A stretch of 44,745 nt of DNA from an uncultured Collinsella sp. (lineage in GTDB: Bacteria; Actinomycetota; Coriobacteriia; Coriobacteriales; Coriobacteriaceae): positions 1 through 44,745 of the forward strand of contig CABUDZ010000005.1 in NCBI GenBank assembly GCA_902490445.1, read 5' to 3'. The notes under the pieces were generated by a model. The model was not told the origin of the DNA, did no database searches, and saw only the letters and a program-made list of their open reading frames with translations. Below, piece after piece: positions 1-8,267 of this stretch. The position numbers and the translations under genes are program-made. Each line of letters begins with the position of its first letter. Within the stretch, counting starts at the first letter, position 1.

Positions 1-10
1 GCCGGCACTT

Positions 11-37
11 GGGGCAAAGGGACTGCCCTTTTGCCCC
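11..37. repeat. Intergenic palindrome, GGGAC-core family (copy 1)
   Basis: Inverted repeat with arms GGGGCAAAGGG and CCCTTTTGCCCC around a 3-4 nt centre. It is preceded by GCCGGCACTTGGGG, a header that recurs at 20434. It belongs to a dispersed family in the first 30 kb (122, 1126, 8141, 20434, 20486, 21421, 26252, 29980). Confidence 0.75.
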
Positions 38-121
38 TTCACCATTGCATCGTATCTGGTGTGGAAAAAATATCGCCTGCGTTCTCGCGCCTGCGAAGAG
101 TTCCTGAACCGCTTGAATGGG

Positions 122-152
122 ATGTGACAAAGGGACTGTCCCTTTGTCACAT
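122..152. repeat. Intergenic palindrome, GGGAC-core family (copy 2)
   Basis: Perfect 15-bp arms around a single central T: ATGTGACAAAGGGAC pairs with GTCCCTTTGTCACAT. It lies just upstream of the dihydrouridine synthase gene. The same arms recur at 26252, over 26 kb away. No T tract follows, so it is not a typical intrinsic terminator on the plus strand. Confidence 0.85.
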
Positions 153-166
153 TGATTTGAGAGTGG

Positions 167-1129
167 ATGTTGATGAATTTATCGCTGGCCCCCATGGAGG
201 GGATTACCGGGCATGTGTTCCGTCGCGTGCATGCGGAGTGCTTTGGCGCGCTCGATTGTTATTACACGCCGTTTTTGCCGCCGCCGCGGGTGGGCAACCG
301 CTTTGGTGGCAAGGCGTTTAAAGAGGTCGATCCTGCCAATAACCAGGGGCTTAACGTAGTACCTCAGCTGATGTCCAAGAATGCGGACGAGTTTGTGTGG
401 GCGGCGCAGGTGCTCGCCGAGATGGGGTACCGCGAGGTCAATCTCAACCTTGGCTGCCCCTCGGGTACGGTTGTTGCCAAAGGCAAGGGTTCGGGCTTTC
501 TGCGCAACCTGGATGAGCTCGAGGTGTTCTTGAGCGACGTGTGCGAACGCTCACCCTTGCCGGTGTCGGTCAAGACCAGGTTGGGGTTGGAAAGCGATGA
601 CGAGTACGAACGCGTGCTCGACCTCTATTGCCGCATGCCGCTGGCAGAGCTGGTCGTGCATCCGCGCGTGCAAAAGGACCGTTATACGGGCTCGCCGCGT
701 AAAGAGTTTTACGGCGAGACGTTGGAGCGGGCACCGTTTCCTGTGGCATACAACGGCGATATTTTTGATCTTGAGGACATGGATGCGCTGGTGGAGGCTT
801 ATCCCGGCACGCGCCATGTGATGTTGGGGCGTGGCCTGCTTGCGAACCCCGCGCTGCCTCGCATGGTTAAGGTCGGCCCTGCCGCCACGGCCGCTGAGCT
901 GCAGCGCTTCCACGACATGCTGTTTGCGGCCTATACGGACGAGATTGGGGGCAACGCGGTCTTTCGCATGAAGGAGTGGTGGTTCTACGCCAAATGCGCC
1001 TTCGCCGATCCCGCGACCGTTCACAAGCTCGTTCGCAAGACCAAAAAGGTCGATGAATACCGCGCTGCTGTCGAGCGCGTCTTTCGCGAGCAGCCGCTTG
1101 CGCCCGCTGCCCGCTTTTGTGGCTACTAG
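167..1129 (+). CDS. tRNA-dihydrouridine synthase family protein
   Basis: FMN- and NADPH-dependent enzyme that reduces uridines to dihydrouridine in tRNA. The family signature is clear: LAPMEGIT near residues 7-14 (FMN site), NLNLGCPSG with the proposed catalytic Cys97, the KTRLGL strand, a conserved VVHPRVQ, and VMLGRGLLANP at the C-terminal side of the barrel. Length (320 aa) is normal for the family. Start ATG 167 is followed in frame by ATG 173, which has a weak purine-rich stretch GAGTGG at 161-166 and is an equally good start. The stop codon lies inside the palindrome at 1126. Which U position is modified (DusA/B/C-type) cannot be said from sequence alone. Confidence 0.9.
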   Translation: MLMNLSLAPMEGITGHVFRRVHAECFGALDCYYTPFLPPPRVGNRFGGKAFKEVDPANNQGLNVVPQLMSKNADEFVWAAQVLAEMGYREVNLNLGCPSGTVVAKGKGSGFLRNLDELEVFLSDVCERSPLPVSVKTRLGLESDDEYERVLDLYCRMPLAELVVHPRVQKDRYTGSPRKEFYGETLERAPFPVAYNGDIFDLEDMDALVEAYPGTRHVMLGRGLLANPALPRMVKVGPAATAAELQRFHDMLFAAYTDEIGGNAVFRMKEWWFYAKCAFADPATVHKLVRKTKKVDEYRAAVERVFREQPLAPAARFCGY

Positions 1130-1183
1130 TCGTTGGGGACGTTCTTTAACGACTAGTCATTCAAGAACGTCCCCAATGACTAG
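1126..1183. repeat. Compound palindrome, ACTAGTC/GGGGACGTTCTT type
   Basis: Arms CTAGTCGTTGGGGACGTTCTT (1126-1146) and its complement at 1163-1183 differ at one position. The loop repeats the ACTAGTC end block, so the element is nested: an outer hairpin and an inner CTAGTCGTT/AACGACTAG hairpin. It overlaps the stop codon of the preceding gene. Near-identical copies lie at 8141 and 20486. Confidence 0.85.
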
Positions 1184-1194
1184 ATTGAAAAGCT

Positions 1195-1247
1195 GTACGT
1201 CAGCATCCAAAGATGTCGGAAAATGTCGACTTTGGATGCTGGCGTAC
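1195..1247. repeat. Long intergenic hairpin
   Basis: Arms of 18 bp (1195-1212 and 1230-1247) match except for one pair and enclose a 17-nt loop. The stem carries CAGCATCCAAAG/CTTTGGATGCTG. It is unrelated in sequence to the GGGAC palindromes beside it. It sits between convergent genes and could act as a bidirectional terminator, but no T tract follows. Confidence 0.7.
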
Positions 1248-1303
1248 ATGTTTGGTTCGTATGGGTTCGGCTCGGTTGGCGCGAACTGGCCGCAGTGCGC
1301 GTG

Positions 1304-1549
1304 CTAGAGCAGGTTCTTCTGCACCCACGCGATGATGTCGCTCGACTCGTAGAGCGGTTTACCGTCGATGAACAGGCAGGGAACCTGGCGCTTTCCGCCG
1401 ACGGCGATGAGTGTCTGCTCGGCATCGGGGTCGGTCGAGATATTGCGCTCGGGGATGGTCACGCCGTTATCGGCCAAAAAGCGCTTGACCTTTATGCAAT
1501 ACGGGCAGCCGGTCATAACGTAGAGCACGAGTTCGTGATCAGTAGCCAT
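1304..1549 (-). CDS. Glutaredoxin (CPYC type)
   Basis: Small thiol-disulfide oxidoreductase of 81 aa, the size of a classical GrxC. The dithiol active site CPYC lies at residues 15-18 (VMTGCPYCIKVK). The cis-proline segment QVPCLFIDG and the GSH-binding C-terminal part (YESSDIIAWV) are present. The start at 1549 is chosen because GGAG sits 6 nt upstream; the frame is open further but encodes no family sequence there. It lies 52 nt downstream of the XRE/TipAS gene on the same strand, so cotranscription is likely. That would place a redox protein next to a zinc-ribbon regulator. Confidence 0.93.
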   Translation of the reverse strand: MATDHELVLYVMTGCPYCIKVKRFLADNGVTIPERNISTDPDAEQTLIAVGGKRQVPCLFIDGKPLYESSDIIAWVQKNLL

Positions 1550-1601
1550 GGTGTCTCCAATCGGTTGAGGTTTCGGTTGAGATACCCAAAGCCGCCGCAG
1601 T

Positions 1602-2429
1602 CTATGCGCGATCCATTGATGACTCGATGGCATGGACCAGAAACGCCGTGGCTCCGGTGCCGCAGGGCTTGTCGTAGTAGTCGATAAAGCGCTGATCGGC
1701 AAGATAGCCGTGGGCGAGGCCCAGGTATGCTTCGTCTTGGGGCTCGTGTCCCCAGTTAAGGCCAATCCATCGACGGTGCATTGCTACAAGCTTGCGGGCC
1801 TCGCTGCCTTCCGGTTCGCCATCGCCCATGGCAATCGAGAGCTGGCCCAGAACAGCGCGTTCAAGTTCCTTCATGTCGTTCCATGTCTCGGGGTCCATGC
1901 CCAGCAGTGCCTCGTTTGCTGCATCGACAGCCTCGTCGCCATAGCGCGCCCGCGCCTCGGCGCCGAAGCGCTCCTCGTTTTCCTGCACGGCGCGCCAGCG
2001 CTCCAGCTGCGGCAAGACGGCACCCATGAGTGAGACGGCCTCGTCGAGCGACATGCCGGTGTTTTGTGCCAGGCGCGGGGCACAATCCTCGATCATTGCC
2101 TCCATCGTGGTGTCGTAGGTGTACTTGCCGTGCTCGTAGCACCACTTGCAGTAATGGTCGGTCGTGGCGCCCGTGGCGTCGGTGCCGCAGTCGTTGGGCG
2201 TGAGTATCATGCCGCAGCTCTGACAATAGTGCTCGGGCATTTCGAGCAGGTGGGACAGCGGTTCTCCGGTTATGGCGGCAATGAGCTTCATCATGTCGAT
2301 GCCCGGTGTGACTTCGCCGCGTTCCCAACGGCTGACGGCTTGGCGTGTGACGAAGAGCTTGGCGGCGAGTTGCTCTTGGGTAAGATGATGGGCGCGACGG
2401 ACAGCAATGAGCTTTTCTGCGAAGGCCAT
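1602..2429 (-). CDS. XRE regulator with zinc ribbon and TipAS-like domain
   Basis: Three-part protein of 275 aa. Residues 2-62 are an XRE helix-turn-helix (LTQEQLAAKLFVTRQAVSRW). Residues about 68-106 are a putative zinc ribbon with CQSC (69-72) and CKWC (94-97). Residues about 135-275 match the TipAS ligand-binding fold, known from the C-terminal part of the MerR-type regulator TipAL that binds thiopeptide antibiotics: alternating acidic helices, MHRRWIGLNWG, YLADQRFIDYYD and a closing helix. In TipAL the DNA-binding part is MerR, so an XRE head is an alternative fusion. The start is set by AAGGAG 5 nt before ATG 2429. Glutaredoxin follows downstream and trmO is divergent. The ligand is unknown; sensing a small molecule or metal is inference. 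Confidence 0.82.
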   Translation of the reverse strand: MAFAEKLIAVRRAHHLTQEQLAAKLFVTRQAVSRWERGEVTPGIDMMKLIAAITGEPLSHLLEMPEHYCQSCGMILTPNDCGTDATGATTDHYCKWCYEHGKYTYDTTMEAMIEDCAPRLAQNTGMSLDEAVSLMGAVLPQLERWRAVQENEERFGAEARARYGDEAVDAANEALLGMDPETWNDMKELERAVLGQLSIAMGDGEPEGSEARKLVAMHRRWIGLNWGHEPQDEAYLGLAHGYLADQRFIDYYDKPCGTGATAFLVHAIESSMDRA

Positions 2430-2556
2430 AACGGCTCCTTTCTGCTGGTTGTTGGCTTTAAGCATACGCGGCGGCAGGTGCCCTTCCAAGCAACCGTTGG
2501 TTGCGCGACGGGGGCTGCGGCGAAGAATTGCGTACAACGTCCCACGCCTCCATGCC

Positions 2557-2562
2557 GTACAA
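2557..2562 (+). promoter_or_regulatory. -10 box for trmO, implying a leaderless mRNA
   Basis: TACAAT at 2557-2562 matches the -10 boxes seen before prfC and the ClC gene. The ATG at 2571 begins 8 nt after it, where transcription would be expected to start. No Shine-Dalgarno sequence precedes the ATG. Leaderless mRNAs are common in actinomycetes. Confidence 0.5.
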
Positions 2563-2570
2563 TGACCGGC

Positions 2571-3308
2571 ATGGAACCTATTGCACACATACATACCGAT
2601 CTGCCGCAGAAGTTCGGCATTCCGCGCAACAGCTTTTTGGCGCCCCATTTGCAGGGACGCATCGTCTTTGAACCGGAATTTGCCTCCAACGCAGCAGTTG
2701 AGGGTCTGGATTCCTTCTCTCACCTATGGTTGCTCTGGCGCTTCGAAAACGGCACGCCCGGCGGCACGGCTAAGGACATAGCCGCCGATGCCAAAAAGCA
2801 GGACAGGTCCGGAACTAATGCCAAGTGGTCGAAAACCGTGCGTCCGCCGCGTCTGGGCGGAGCCGAGCGTGTGGGCGTCTTTGCCACGCGCAGTCCGTTT
2901 CGCCCTAATCCCATCGGTCTCACCTGCGTCAAGCTTGATCGTGTCGAGCTCACCGACGATGGTCCCATCATCCATGTGTTGGGGGCCGACCTGCGCGACG
3001 GCACGCCCATCTACGACATTAAGCCCTACATTCCGTTTGCGGATTGCCACCCGGATGCGACCGGCGGCTGGATTGAGGATGCGCCGTGGCAAGAGCTCGA
3101 CGTCGAGTTTCCGCAAGCGCTGCAGGATATGGTCCCGCCTACAAAGCTTCCTGGCTTGGTTGAGGTTCTTCGCCAGGATCCGCGCCGCGCGGGCAGCAAG
3201 CACGAGCCAAACCGTGTTTATCACTTGGCCTTCGCCGGGCTCGACATATCTTTTACGGTCGATGAAACCCGGCTAACCGTAGTCGCCGTCAACGACGCGC
3301 AAGACTAA
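2571..3308 (+). CDS. trmO: tRNA (N6-threonylcarbamoyladenosine37-N6)-methyltransferase TrmO-like
   Basis: SAM-dependent enzyme of the TsaA/UPF0066 family that methylates t6A37 in threonine tRNAs. The family core is evident: PIAHIHTDLPQKFGIPR, HLWLLWRFE, KTVRPPRLGG, and GVFATRSPFRPNPIGL, which holds the signature RSP.RPN. DIKPYIPFAD follows. At 245 aa it is the two-domain form, with a C-terminal extension about residues 165-245. ATG 2571 starts the family homology; ATG 2562 is also in frame. It is divergent from the XRE/TipAS gene, sharing about 140 bp of promoter region. Confidence 0.88.
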   Translation: MEPIAHIHTDLPQKFGIPRNSFLAPHLQGRIVFEPEFASNAAVEGLDSFSHLWLLWRFENGTPGGTAKDIAADAKKQDRSGTNAKWSKTVRPPRLGGAERVGVFATRSPFRPNPIGLTCVKLDRVELTDDGPIIHVLGADLRDGTPIYDIKPYIPFADCHPDATGGWIEDAPWQELDVEFPQALQDMVPPTKLPGLVEVLRQDPRRAGSKHEPNRVYHLAFAGLDISFTVDETRLTVVAVNDAQD

Positions 3309-3420
3309 TCAGCCATTCGTCCGCACCCGTCAAATTAAGAGCCAAACCCCATGCCAAAACCGCCCATGCTGGTGGACAATAACGCCTACCAAAACAATCC
3401 GCTTTGCATGGGAGCCCAGG

Positions 3421-4632
3421 ATGAAATACGACTTTACTTCGCTTATCGACCGCCACGGCATGGACTCCATCGCCGTTGATTCTTGGGGTGAGATCCCCGG
3501 CATGGCTCCAAACGCACCCGACGAGGGCTTCGATCGCATTCCCATGTGGGTGGCGGACATGAACTTCGCCACGGTGCCCACGGTCCAGGAACACATCATT
3601 CAGCGTGCCCAGCACCCCATGTTTGGCTACTTTGATCCGCGTGCCGAGTACTCTGACCGCATCATCGAATGGCAGAGCCGCCGCAATGGCGTCGAGGGTC
3701 TGCGCCCTGAACATATCGGTTACGAAAACGGCGTGCTGGGCGGTGTTGTGTCGACGCTGCGCGCGTATGTCCAGCCGGGCGATGCGGTGCTGGTCCACAG
3801 CCCCACCTACATCGGCTTTACCAAGTCCATTGAGGCCGCGGGCTATCGTATTGTCCATAGCCCGCTTAAGCTCGACGATCAGGGCGTGTGGCGCATGGAC
3901 TTTGAGGACATGGAGCGCAAGCTCGCTCAAAACCACATCCATGCCGCGGTATTCTGCTCGCCGCACAATCCCTGCGGCCGCGTATGGGAGCGTGACGAGA
4001 TCGAGCGCGCCATGGACATCTATCGCCAGCACGATTGCGTGGTGATCTCGGACGAGATTTGGTCCGATATCATCCTGCCGGGTCACAAGCATATCCCGAC
4101 GCAGTCGGTGAGCGAGGATGCCCGCATGCGCACGGTTGCCCTTTATGCGCCCAGCAAGACGTTTAACCTGGCGGGCCTGGTCGGCAGCTACCACATCGTC
4201 TATAACGAGACGCTGCGCGACCGCGTGTGCGCCGTGTCCGACAAGACTCACTACAACGAGATGAACGTCCTCTCCATGCATGCGCTTATCGGTGCCTATC
4301 AGCCTCAGGGCTATGAGTGGGTGGACGAGCTCAACCAGGTGCTTGCCGGTAATATCGAGTGCTTCTGCGATTACGTTGACGAGCATTTTGCGGGCGTGTC
4401 CTATTCGCGTCCGCAAGGCACGTACATGGTGTTTCTGGACTGCACCGAATGGTGCCGCGAGCATGGCCGCGATATTCAGTGGCTGCTCGACGAGGGGGCG
4501 CGCGTGGGCGTGGGGTATCAGGACGGCCGCCCGTTCCACGGGCCCTGCCACATTCGCGTGAATCTGGCGCTGCCGCTTTCGCGCGTAAGGGAGGCGTGCG
4601 ACCGCCTGGACCGCTACGTTTTTGGGGTATAG
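3421..4632 (+). CDS. PLP-dependent C-S lyase / aminotransferase, MalY/PatB family
   Basis: Fold type I PLP enzyme of 403 aa, typical of cystathionine beta-lyase-like MalY/PatB proteins that split cystathionine or cysteine conjugates to a thiol, pyruvate and ammonia. Motifs: MWVADMNFAT near the N-terminus, SPHNPCGR (180-187), VISDEIWSD with the pyridine-binding Asp211, and APSKTFNLAGL with the Schiff-base Lys246. Final Arg in HIRVNLALP. GGGAG lies 6 nt before the start. The intergenic hairpin at 4653 closes the unit. Exact substrate is not determined by sequence. Confidence 0.9.
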   Translation: MKYDFTSLIDRHGMDSIAVDSWGEIPGMAPNAPDEGFDRIPMWVADMNFATVPTVQEHIIQRAQHPMFGYFDPRAEYSDRIIEWQSRRNGVEGLRPEHIGYENGVLGGVVSTLRAYVQPGDAVLVHSPTYIGFTKSIEAAGYRIVHSPLKLDDQGVWRMDFEDMERKLAQNHIHAAVFCSPHNPCGRVWERDEIERAMDIYRQHDCVVISDEIWSDIILPGHKHIPTQSVSEDARMRTVALYAPSKTFNLAGLVGSYHIVYNETLRDRVCAVSDKTHYNEMNVLSMHALIGAYQPQGYEWVDELNQVLAGNIECFCDYVDEHFAGVSYSRPQGTYMVFLDCTEWCREHGRDIQWLLDEGARVGVGYQDGRPFHGPCHIRVNLALPLSRVREACDRLDRYVFGV

Positions 4633-4652
4633 GGGGCGCTCGATTCGAGTGC

Positions 4653-4698
4653 TGCCCCATGCGCCCACGCCGTCAAAATGCGTGGGCGCATGGGGCGC
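4653..4698. terminator. Hairpin between convergent genes
   Basis: Arms TGCCCCATGCGCCCACGC and GCGTGGGCGCATGGGGCGCA pair almost perfectly around a 9-nt loop. It lies between the converging malY-like and oxidase genes, so it can serve both. No poly-T run is present, so Rho-independent action is uncertain. Confidence 0.6.
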
Positions 4699-4728
4699 AG
4701 AGGGTAGCGAGCGCGTTTTCCGCATTCG

Positions 4729-5208
4729 CTACTTTTCCTGAATCTGCTTGCCGCAAAGATACTCAATCGAAATCTCGTAGAGTTGGACGCCCTTTATGTC
4801 TTTGGCGATCTCCTCCTCGACTTCTTCGGCAGAAGGGTAGTACTTAAGCGCGAGCTGACGGACTTTGTCCTCGATAAACGCGGGCGCTTCATCTACCAGG
4901 CGACAACGACCAAAGACAACGGTACTCATAACGTAGGGAGCCCAGTCGCCGTCCTTGTACCACTCGTTGCCGTAAACGGTAAAGCAGACTTTATCATCAT
5001 GCTTGAGTGAATCGACCTTGTGGCCAGCCTTGGCGCCATGGAAATAAATCTTGTCGTGCTCGGCGTCAAAGAAGTAGTTGACGGGAATGGCATAGGGGTA
5101 GCCATCATCGCCGTTGACGGCAAAGACGCCGCGCTTGCAGGCAGCGAGCAGTTCGCGCGCTTTCTCGTCGGTGATGGCGCGTTTCTTTCGACGTAAGGGC
5201 CTAAACAT
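4729..5208 (-). CDS. Pyridoxamine 5'-phosphate oxidase family (FMN-binding split barrel) protein
   Basis: A 159-aa split-barrel flavoprotein of the NimA/PNPOx-like group. Visible features are a basic N-terminus (FRPLRRKKR), ACKRGVFAVNGDDGYPYAIPVNY, which forms the FMN-contact strand, IYFHGAKAGHKVDSL, and VMSTVVFGRCRLVDE. Members reduce various substrates with FMN or F420, or act as nitroreductases, so the substrate cannot be given. AGGAA lies 7 nt before ATG 5208. The gene is transcribed away from the histidine kinase promoter but in the same direction, so readthrough from the kinase is possible. Confidence 0.82.
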   Translation of the reverse strand: MFRPLRRKKRAITDEKARELLAACKRGVFAVNGDDGYPYAIPVNYFFDAEHDKIYFHGAKAGHKVDSLKHDDKVCFTVYGNEWYKDGDWAPYVMSTVVFGRCRLVDEAPAFIEDKVRQLALKYYPSAEEVEEEIAKDIKGVQLYEISIEYLCGKQIQEK

Positions 5209-5249
5209 CGTTGGCTTCCTTTCTACTGCGCATGGTGGTTGAGCACAAA

Positions 5250-8054
5250 CTATAGCGAAACAGCCCCGTTTTTCTTGATACAGGCGAGTATGTTTTTGAG
5301 CTTGCTAAAGTCGAGCGGTTTGGGCAGATGGGCGTTCATGCCGGCGTCGTGTGCCGCCTTGGCGTCTTCGGCAAAGGCGTTGGCGGTGAGCGCGATGATG
5401 GGGATGTCGGCCGCATCGGCCTTTTCGCTCAGGCGGATCGCCCGGGTTGCCTCGTAGCCGTCCATGCCCGGCATCATGATGTCCATCAGGATTGCATCGA
5501 AGCTGCCGGCGGGACGGCTAACGTATAGGTCGACTGTCTCGTTGCCGTCGGCGGCGCGAGTCACGACGATGCCTTCGCTTTCGAGCAGAGCTTGGGCAAT
5601 CTCGGCATTGAGTTCGTTATCTTCTGCCAAAAGAACGTTCATGCCGGCAAGCGAGCAGCTGATCGCCTGCTCGTCCGCACCTTCTCTTGCCTGAGGGTTC
5701 TTGTCGATATCGAGCGGAATCCGGACGTCAAACGTACTCCCCACGCCAACCTCACTCGAAATCTCAATCGTGCCGCCCATCATATCGATGAGCGATTTGA
5801 CGATAGACATGCCAATGCCGGTTCCTTGGAACTTGCTGCGCGCATCGTCGCCTTCCTGGGCAAACGGCTCGTAAATGTGTGCCAAAAACTCGGATGTCAT
5901 ACCAATGCCGGTATCCGAGACGCTAAAGCAAAACACGGCGTGCTCGTCGTCGACCGGTTTGATGGTCGATGAGAACGTGACGGTGCCTCCGTGCTTGTTG
6001 TACTTGATGCTGTTGTCGAGCAGGTTGACAAGGATCTGCCGAATATGGGTGGGGCTGCCGATCATATATTGGTCGACAGCGTAGGGCTCGCTGGTGTCGA
6101 GCATGGTTATGCCGCGGTCCGATGCGCGGAGCTTGCACAGTACGAGCGCATTGTCGCACAGCTCTTTAAGGTTGAATGATTCGTGCTCGAGCGTCACTTT
6201 GCACTCCTCGATCCTGCCCATCTCGAGGATGTCGTTAATCAGTGACAGCAGGTGATTGGCGGCAACGCGCGCCTTGGCGCGGCTTTCGCGGGCGACCTGC
6301 ATGTCGCCTTCTCTCAATTCCTCAATTTCGATAAGGCCCAGGATGCCGTTGAGCGGCGTGCGGATGTCGTGGCTCATGCGCGTGAGGAAAGCGGTTTTGG
6401 CGGCGTTGGCGGCATCGGCTTTCTGCCGTTCCTCCTGTGCGCGGTAAAGCGACCAGACAAGGATGACGATGCCGGTGAGCAAAATGCAAATGACGACTGC
6501 CGCAATGACGATGCGGTTGCGGTAGAGAAGTCGGAACGCATCCGATTCTTGCGCCGAGTACGATGTGGGGAAATAGCTGTTTGCAGAGAGCGATTCACCT
6601 GCATTGACGATGCCCTTATTGATGATTCCCAGCAGCTCGGGCTTGCCGCGCGAAATTAAACACGATAGTTGTGCCGTGTTGGTGAGTTCCTGTGTTTCGA
6701 AATCCTCGATGTCGTAGATGTCGCGGAGAGTTTCCAGGCGCGTGCTGGGGACAATGATGCAACGTGCCTTCCCCTCATCGAGGGCTTTGAGCACCTCGCC
6801 GTCATTCGAATACTTGGTTACCGTTGCGTTCGGAAAGAGACTTTCGAGCTCAAAACGGTTAACGATTGTGCTCTTTGTACAAGCGATGTTCTTAAGGTCG
6901 CTGTTCAGGTTTTTGCCACTGTGAATGGCGGTCAGCGAAACCGTTCCCATCGAGTTTGACTGGATGACCCCTGTCTGCTCGGCGAGCCAGTAGTCGCGAA
7001 ACAACGGCAGGGCGACATCGATGGTCCCGTTGGAAAGGGCTTTGATCATTTGTTTGTTGCTCGAGAGTGCGATTGTTTTGACCGTAATGCCAAACTTGTC
7101 GTGCAACGTCGTTGCAAGCGAGGCGAGCGACCCTTCCATCTCGCCGTCGTCATTTTGCGTACAGTAGGGAAGTTGGTTTTTAAGATAGCCGATCGCGATG
7201 GTATTGCCGTTTTCTTTGAGCCAGGTGGTCTCGGGGCCGGTGAGCGATGACGAGCCACTGTTTTGGGTCGAGTAACTCGATTTGACTTCCTCGTTATAGC
7301 GCGGGTTATCGCGGGCGATGGTCGTCATGGCGGCGTTGATGTCGTTCATCAGATCAGGGCGGCTTTTGGGAACGGCAAAAAAGTAGTCGCTCGAGCCTAC
7401 GTAGAACATGGGTGACGCATCGGGCGACGAAATGGTGTCGTTCATGATGACGGCGTCGACCTCGCCGTCTGCAAGCGCCTCAAAGAGGGCACTGCCGGTG
7501 TCGATTTCTTTATAGGTGCAGGTAACGCCTTCGTCGGCGAGCCACTGCTGGCCGACGATAGTTTGCATAACGCCAGAGTTGCAGCCGATGGTGAGGCCTT
7601 GGAGCGCCTGGGGGTCACCCTTGGCCAGGTCGTCGCGGTCGGGCCTGGCGTAGATGTAGTAGCGCTCGGTGCCCTCGGGGTTCGAGGAAAAGAGCAGCTT
7701 CTGCTCGCGTTCTGCCGAATACGAGATGTTGGGCATGAGGTCGATTTCGCCTGCCTCGAGCATGTCCATAAGCTCGGAGAAGGTGCCGCTAACGTATTCG
7801 TATTGCCAGCCCTTTGTGTAATACGAGAGGGTCTGGAGGTACTCGTAGCCCCATCCCGAGAGGCGCTCGCCCGGCGTGCCTTCCTGGAAGCCTTTGTTGT
7901 TGACGAGCCAGCCAACGCGGACCGTCTTGACCTGCTGGTCGGAGTCGGCGGCAAAGGCTGGGGTGGGCATGACGGCGCTCAGTAGTGTGAGCGCAGCAAG
8001 CGCGACGGCCAGGGTGCGATATAGAGCCAAGCGAAGGACGGCGGAAGGTTTCAC
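5250..8054 (-). CDS. Hybrid sensor histidine kinase with tandem solute-binding domains
   Basis: BvgS-like architecture. Signal peptide (residues 1-35, ending PAFA-AD), two periplasmic SBP_bac_3 domains (about 40-255 and 275-490), one TM helix (513-537), HisKA with His562 in MSHDIRTPLNG, HATPase with N-box Asn681 and DTGIGM, then a receiver domain with phosphoacceptor Asp858 and Lys912. No Hpt domain is seen, so a separate Hpt protein or direct receiver output is expected. GTG 8054 is chosen as start because AGGA lies 6 nt upstream and it gives a normal signal peptide; ATG 8087, 11 codons earlier, is the alternative. No response regulator is adjacent. The ligand is probably an amino acid or other small solute (inference from domain). 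Confidence 0.88.
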   Translation of the reverse strand: MKPSAVLRLALYRTLAVALAALTLLSAVMPTPAFAADSDQQVKTVRVGWLVNNKGFQEGTPGERLSGWGYEYLQTLSYYTKGWQYEYVSGTFSELMDMLEAGEIDLMPNISYSAEREQKLLFSSNPEGTERYYIYARPDRDDLAKGDPQALQGLTIGCNSGVMQTIVGQQWLADEGVTCTYKEIDTGSALFEALADGEVDAVIMNDTISSPDASPMFYVGSSDYFFAVPKSRPDLMNDINAAMTTIARDNPRYNEEVKSSYSTQNSGSSSLTGPETTWLKENGNTIAIGYLKNQLPYCTQNDDGEMEGSLASLATTLHDKFGITVKTIALSSNKQMIKALSNGTIDVALPLFRDYWLAEQTGVIQSNSMGTVSLTAIHSGKNLNSDLKNIACTKSTIVNRFELESLFPNATVTKYSNDGEVLKALDEGKARCIIVPSTRLETLRDIYDIEDFETQELTNTAQLSCLISRGKPELLGIINKGIVNAGESLSANSYFPTSYSAQESDAFRLLYRNRIVIAAVVICILLTGIVILVWSLYRAQEERQKADAANAAKTAFLTRMSHDIRTPLNGILGLIEIEELREGDMQVARESRAKARVAANHLLSLINDILEMGRIEECKVTLEHESFNLKELCDNALVLCKLRASDRGITMLDTSEPYAVDQYMIGSPTHIRQILVNLLDNSIKYNKHGGTVTFSSTIKPVDDEHAVFCFSVSDTGIGMTSEFLAHIYEPFAQEGDDARSKFQGTGIGMSIVKSLIDMMGGTIEISSEVGVGSTFDVRIPLDIDKNPQAREGADEQAISCSLAGMNVLLAEDNELNAEIAQALLESEGIVVTRAADGNETVDLYVSRPAGSFDAILMDIMMPGMDGYEATRAIRLSEKADAADIPIIALTANAFAEDAKAAHDAGMNAHLPKPLDFSKLKNILACIKKNGAVSL

Positions 8055-8140
8055 ATGAAATCCTATCGAGTTGAGACAGTTTCGCATAAGGATACCAGCT
8101 CAGCCTGCCCATTCAGCCGCCGCACCGCTAAACGGTTAGG

Positions 8141-8196
8141 TAGTCATTGGGGACGTTCTTAACTGACTAGTCGTTTAAGAACGTCCCCAATGACTA
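8141..8196. repeat. Compound palindrome, ACTAGTC/GGGGACGTTCTT type
   Basis: Arms TAGTCATTGGGGACGTTCTTAA... pair perfectly over 22 bp (8141-8162 with 8175-8196). The loop contains another GACTAGTC. It lies between the divergent kinase and channel genes. GGGGGAGGCGTGGGACAAT follows at 8208-8226, a tail also found after the copy at 20486. Confidence 0.9.
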
Positions 8197-8220
8197 GTTC
8201 CGTTTGCGGGGGAGGCGTGG

Positions 8221-8226
8221 GACAAT
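8221..8226 (+). promoter_or_regulatory. Putative -10 box GACAAT
   Basis: GACAAT sits 41 nt before the channel start. It is part of the segment GGGGGAGGCGTGnGACAAT that also follows the palindrome before rlmA (20561). No good -35 box is visible. Confidence 0.4.
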
Positions 8227-8267
8227 ACCGAGCGAATGTGATTGGGCGTCTGGGAAAAGGGGTCGCG

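Noticed and set aside
3289..4725. Minus-strand open frame opposite the MalY/PatB gene
   Set aside because: The plus-strand gene carries the PLP motifs and a good ribosome binding site; the reverse frame has none.
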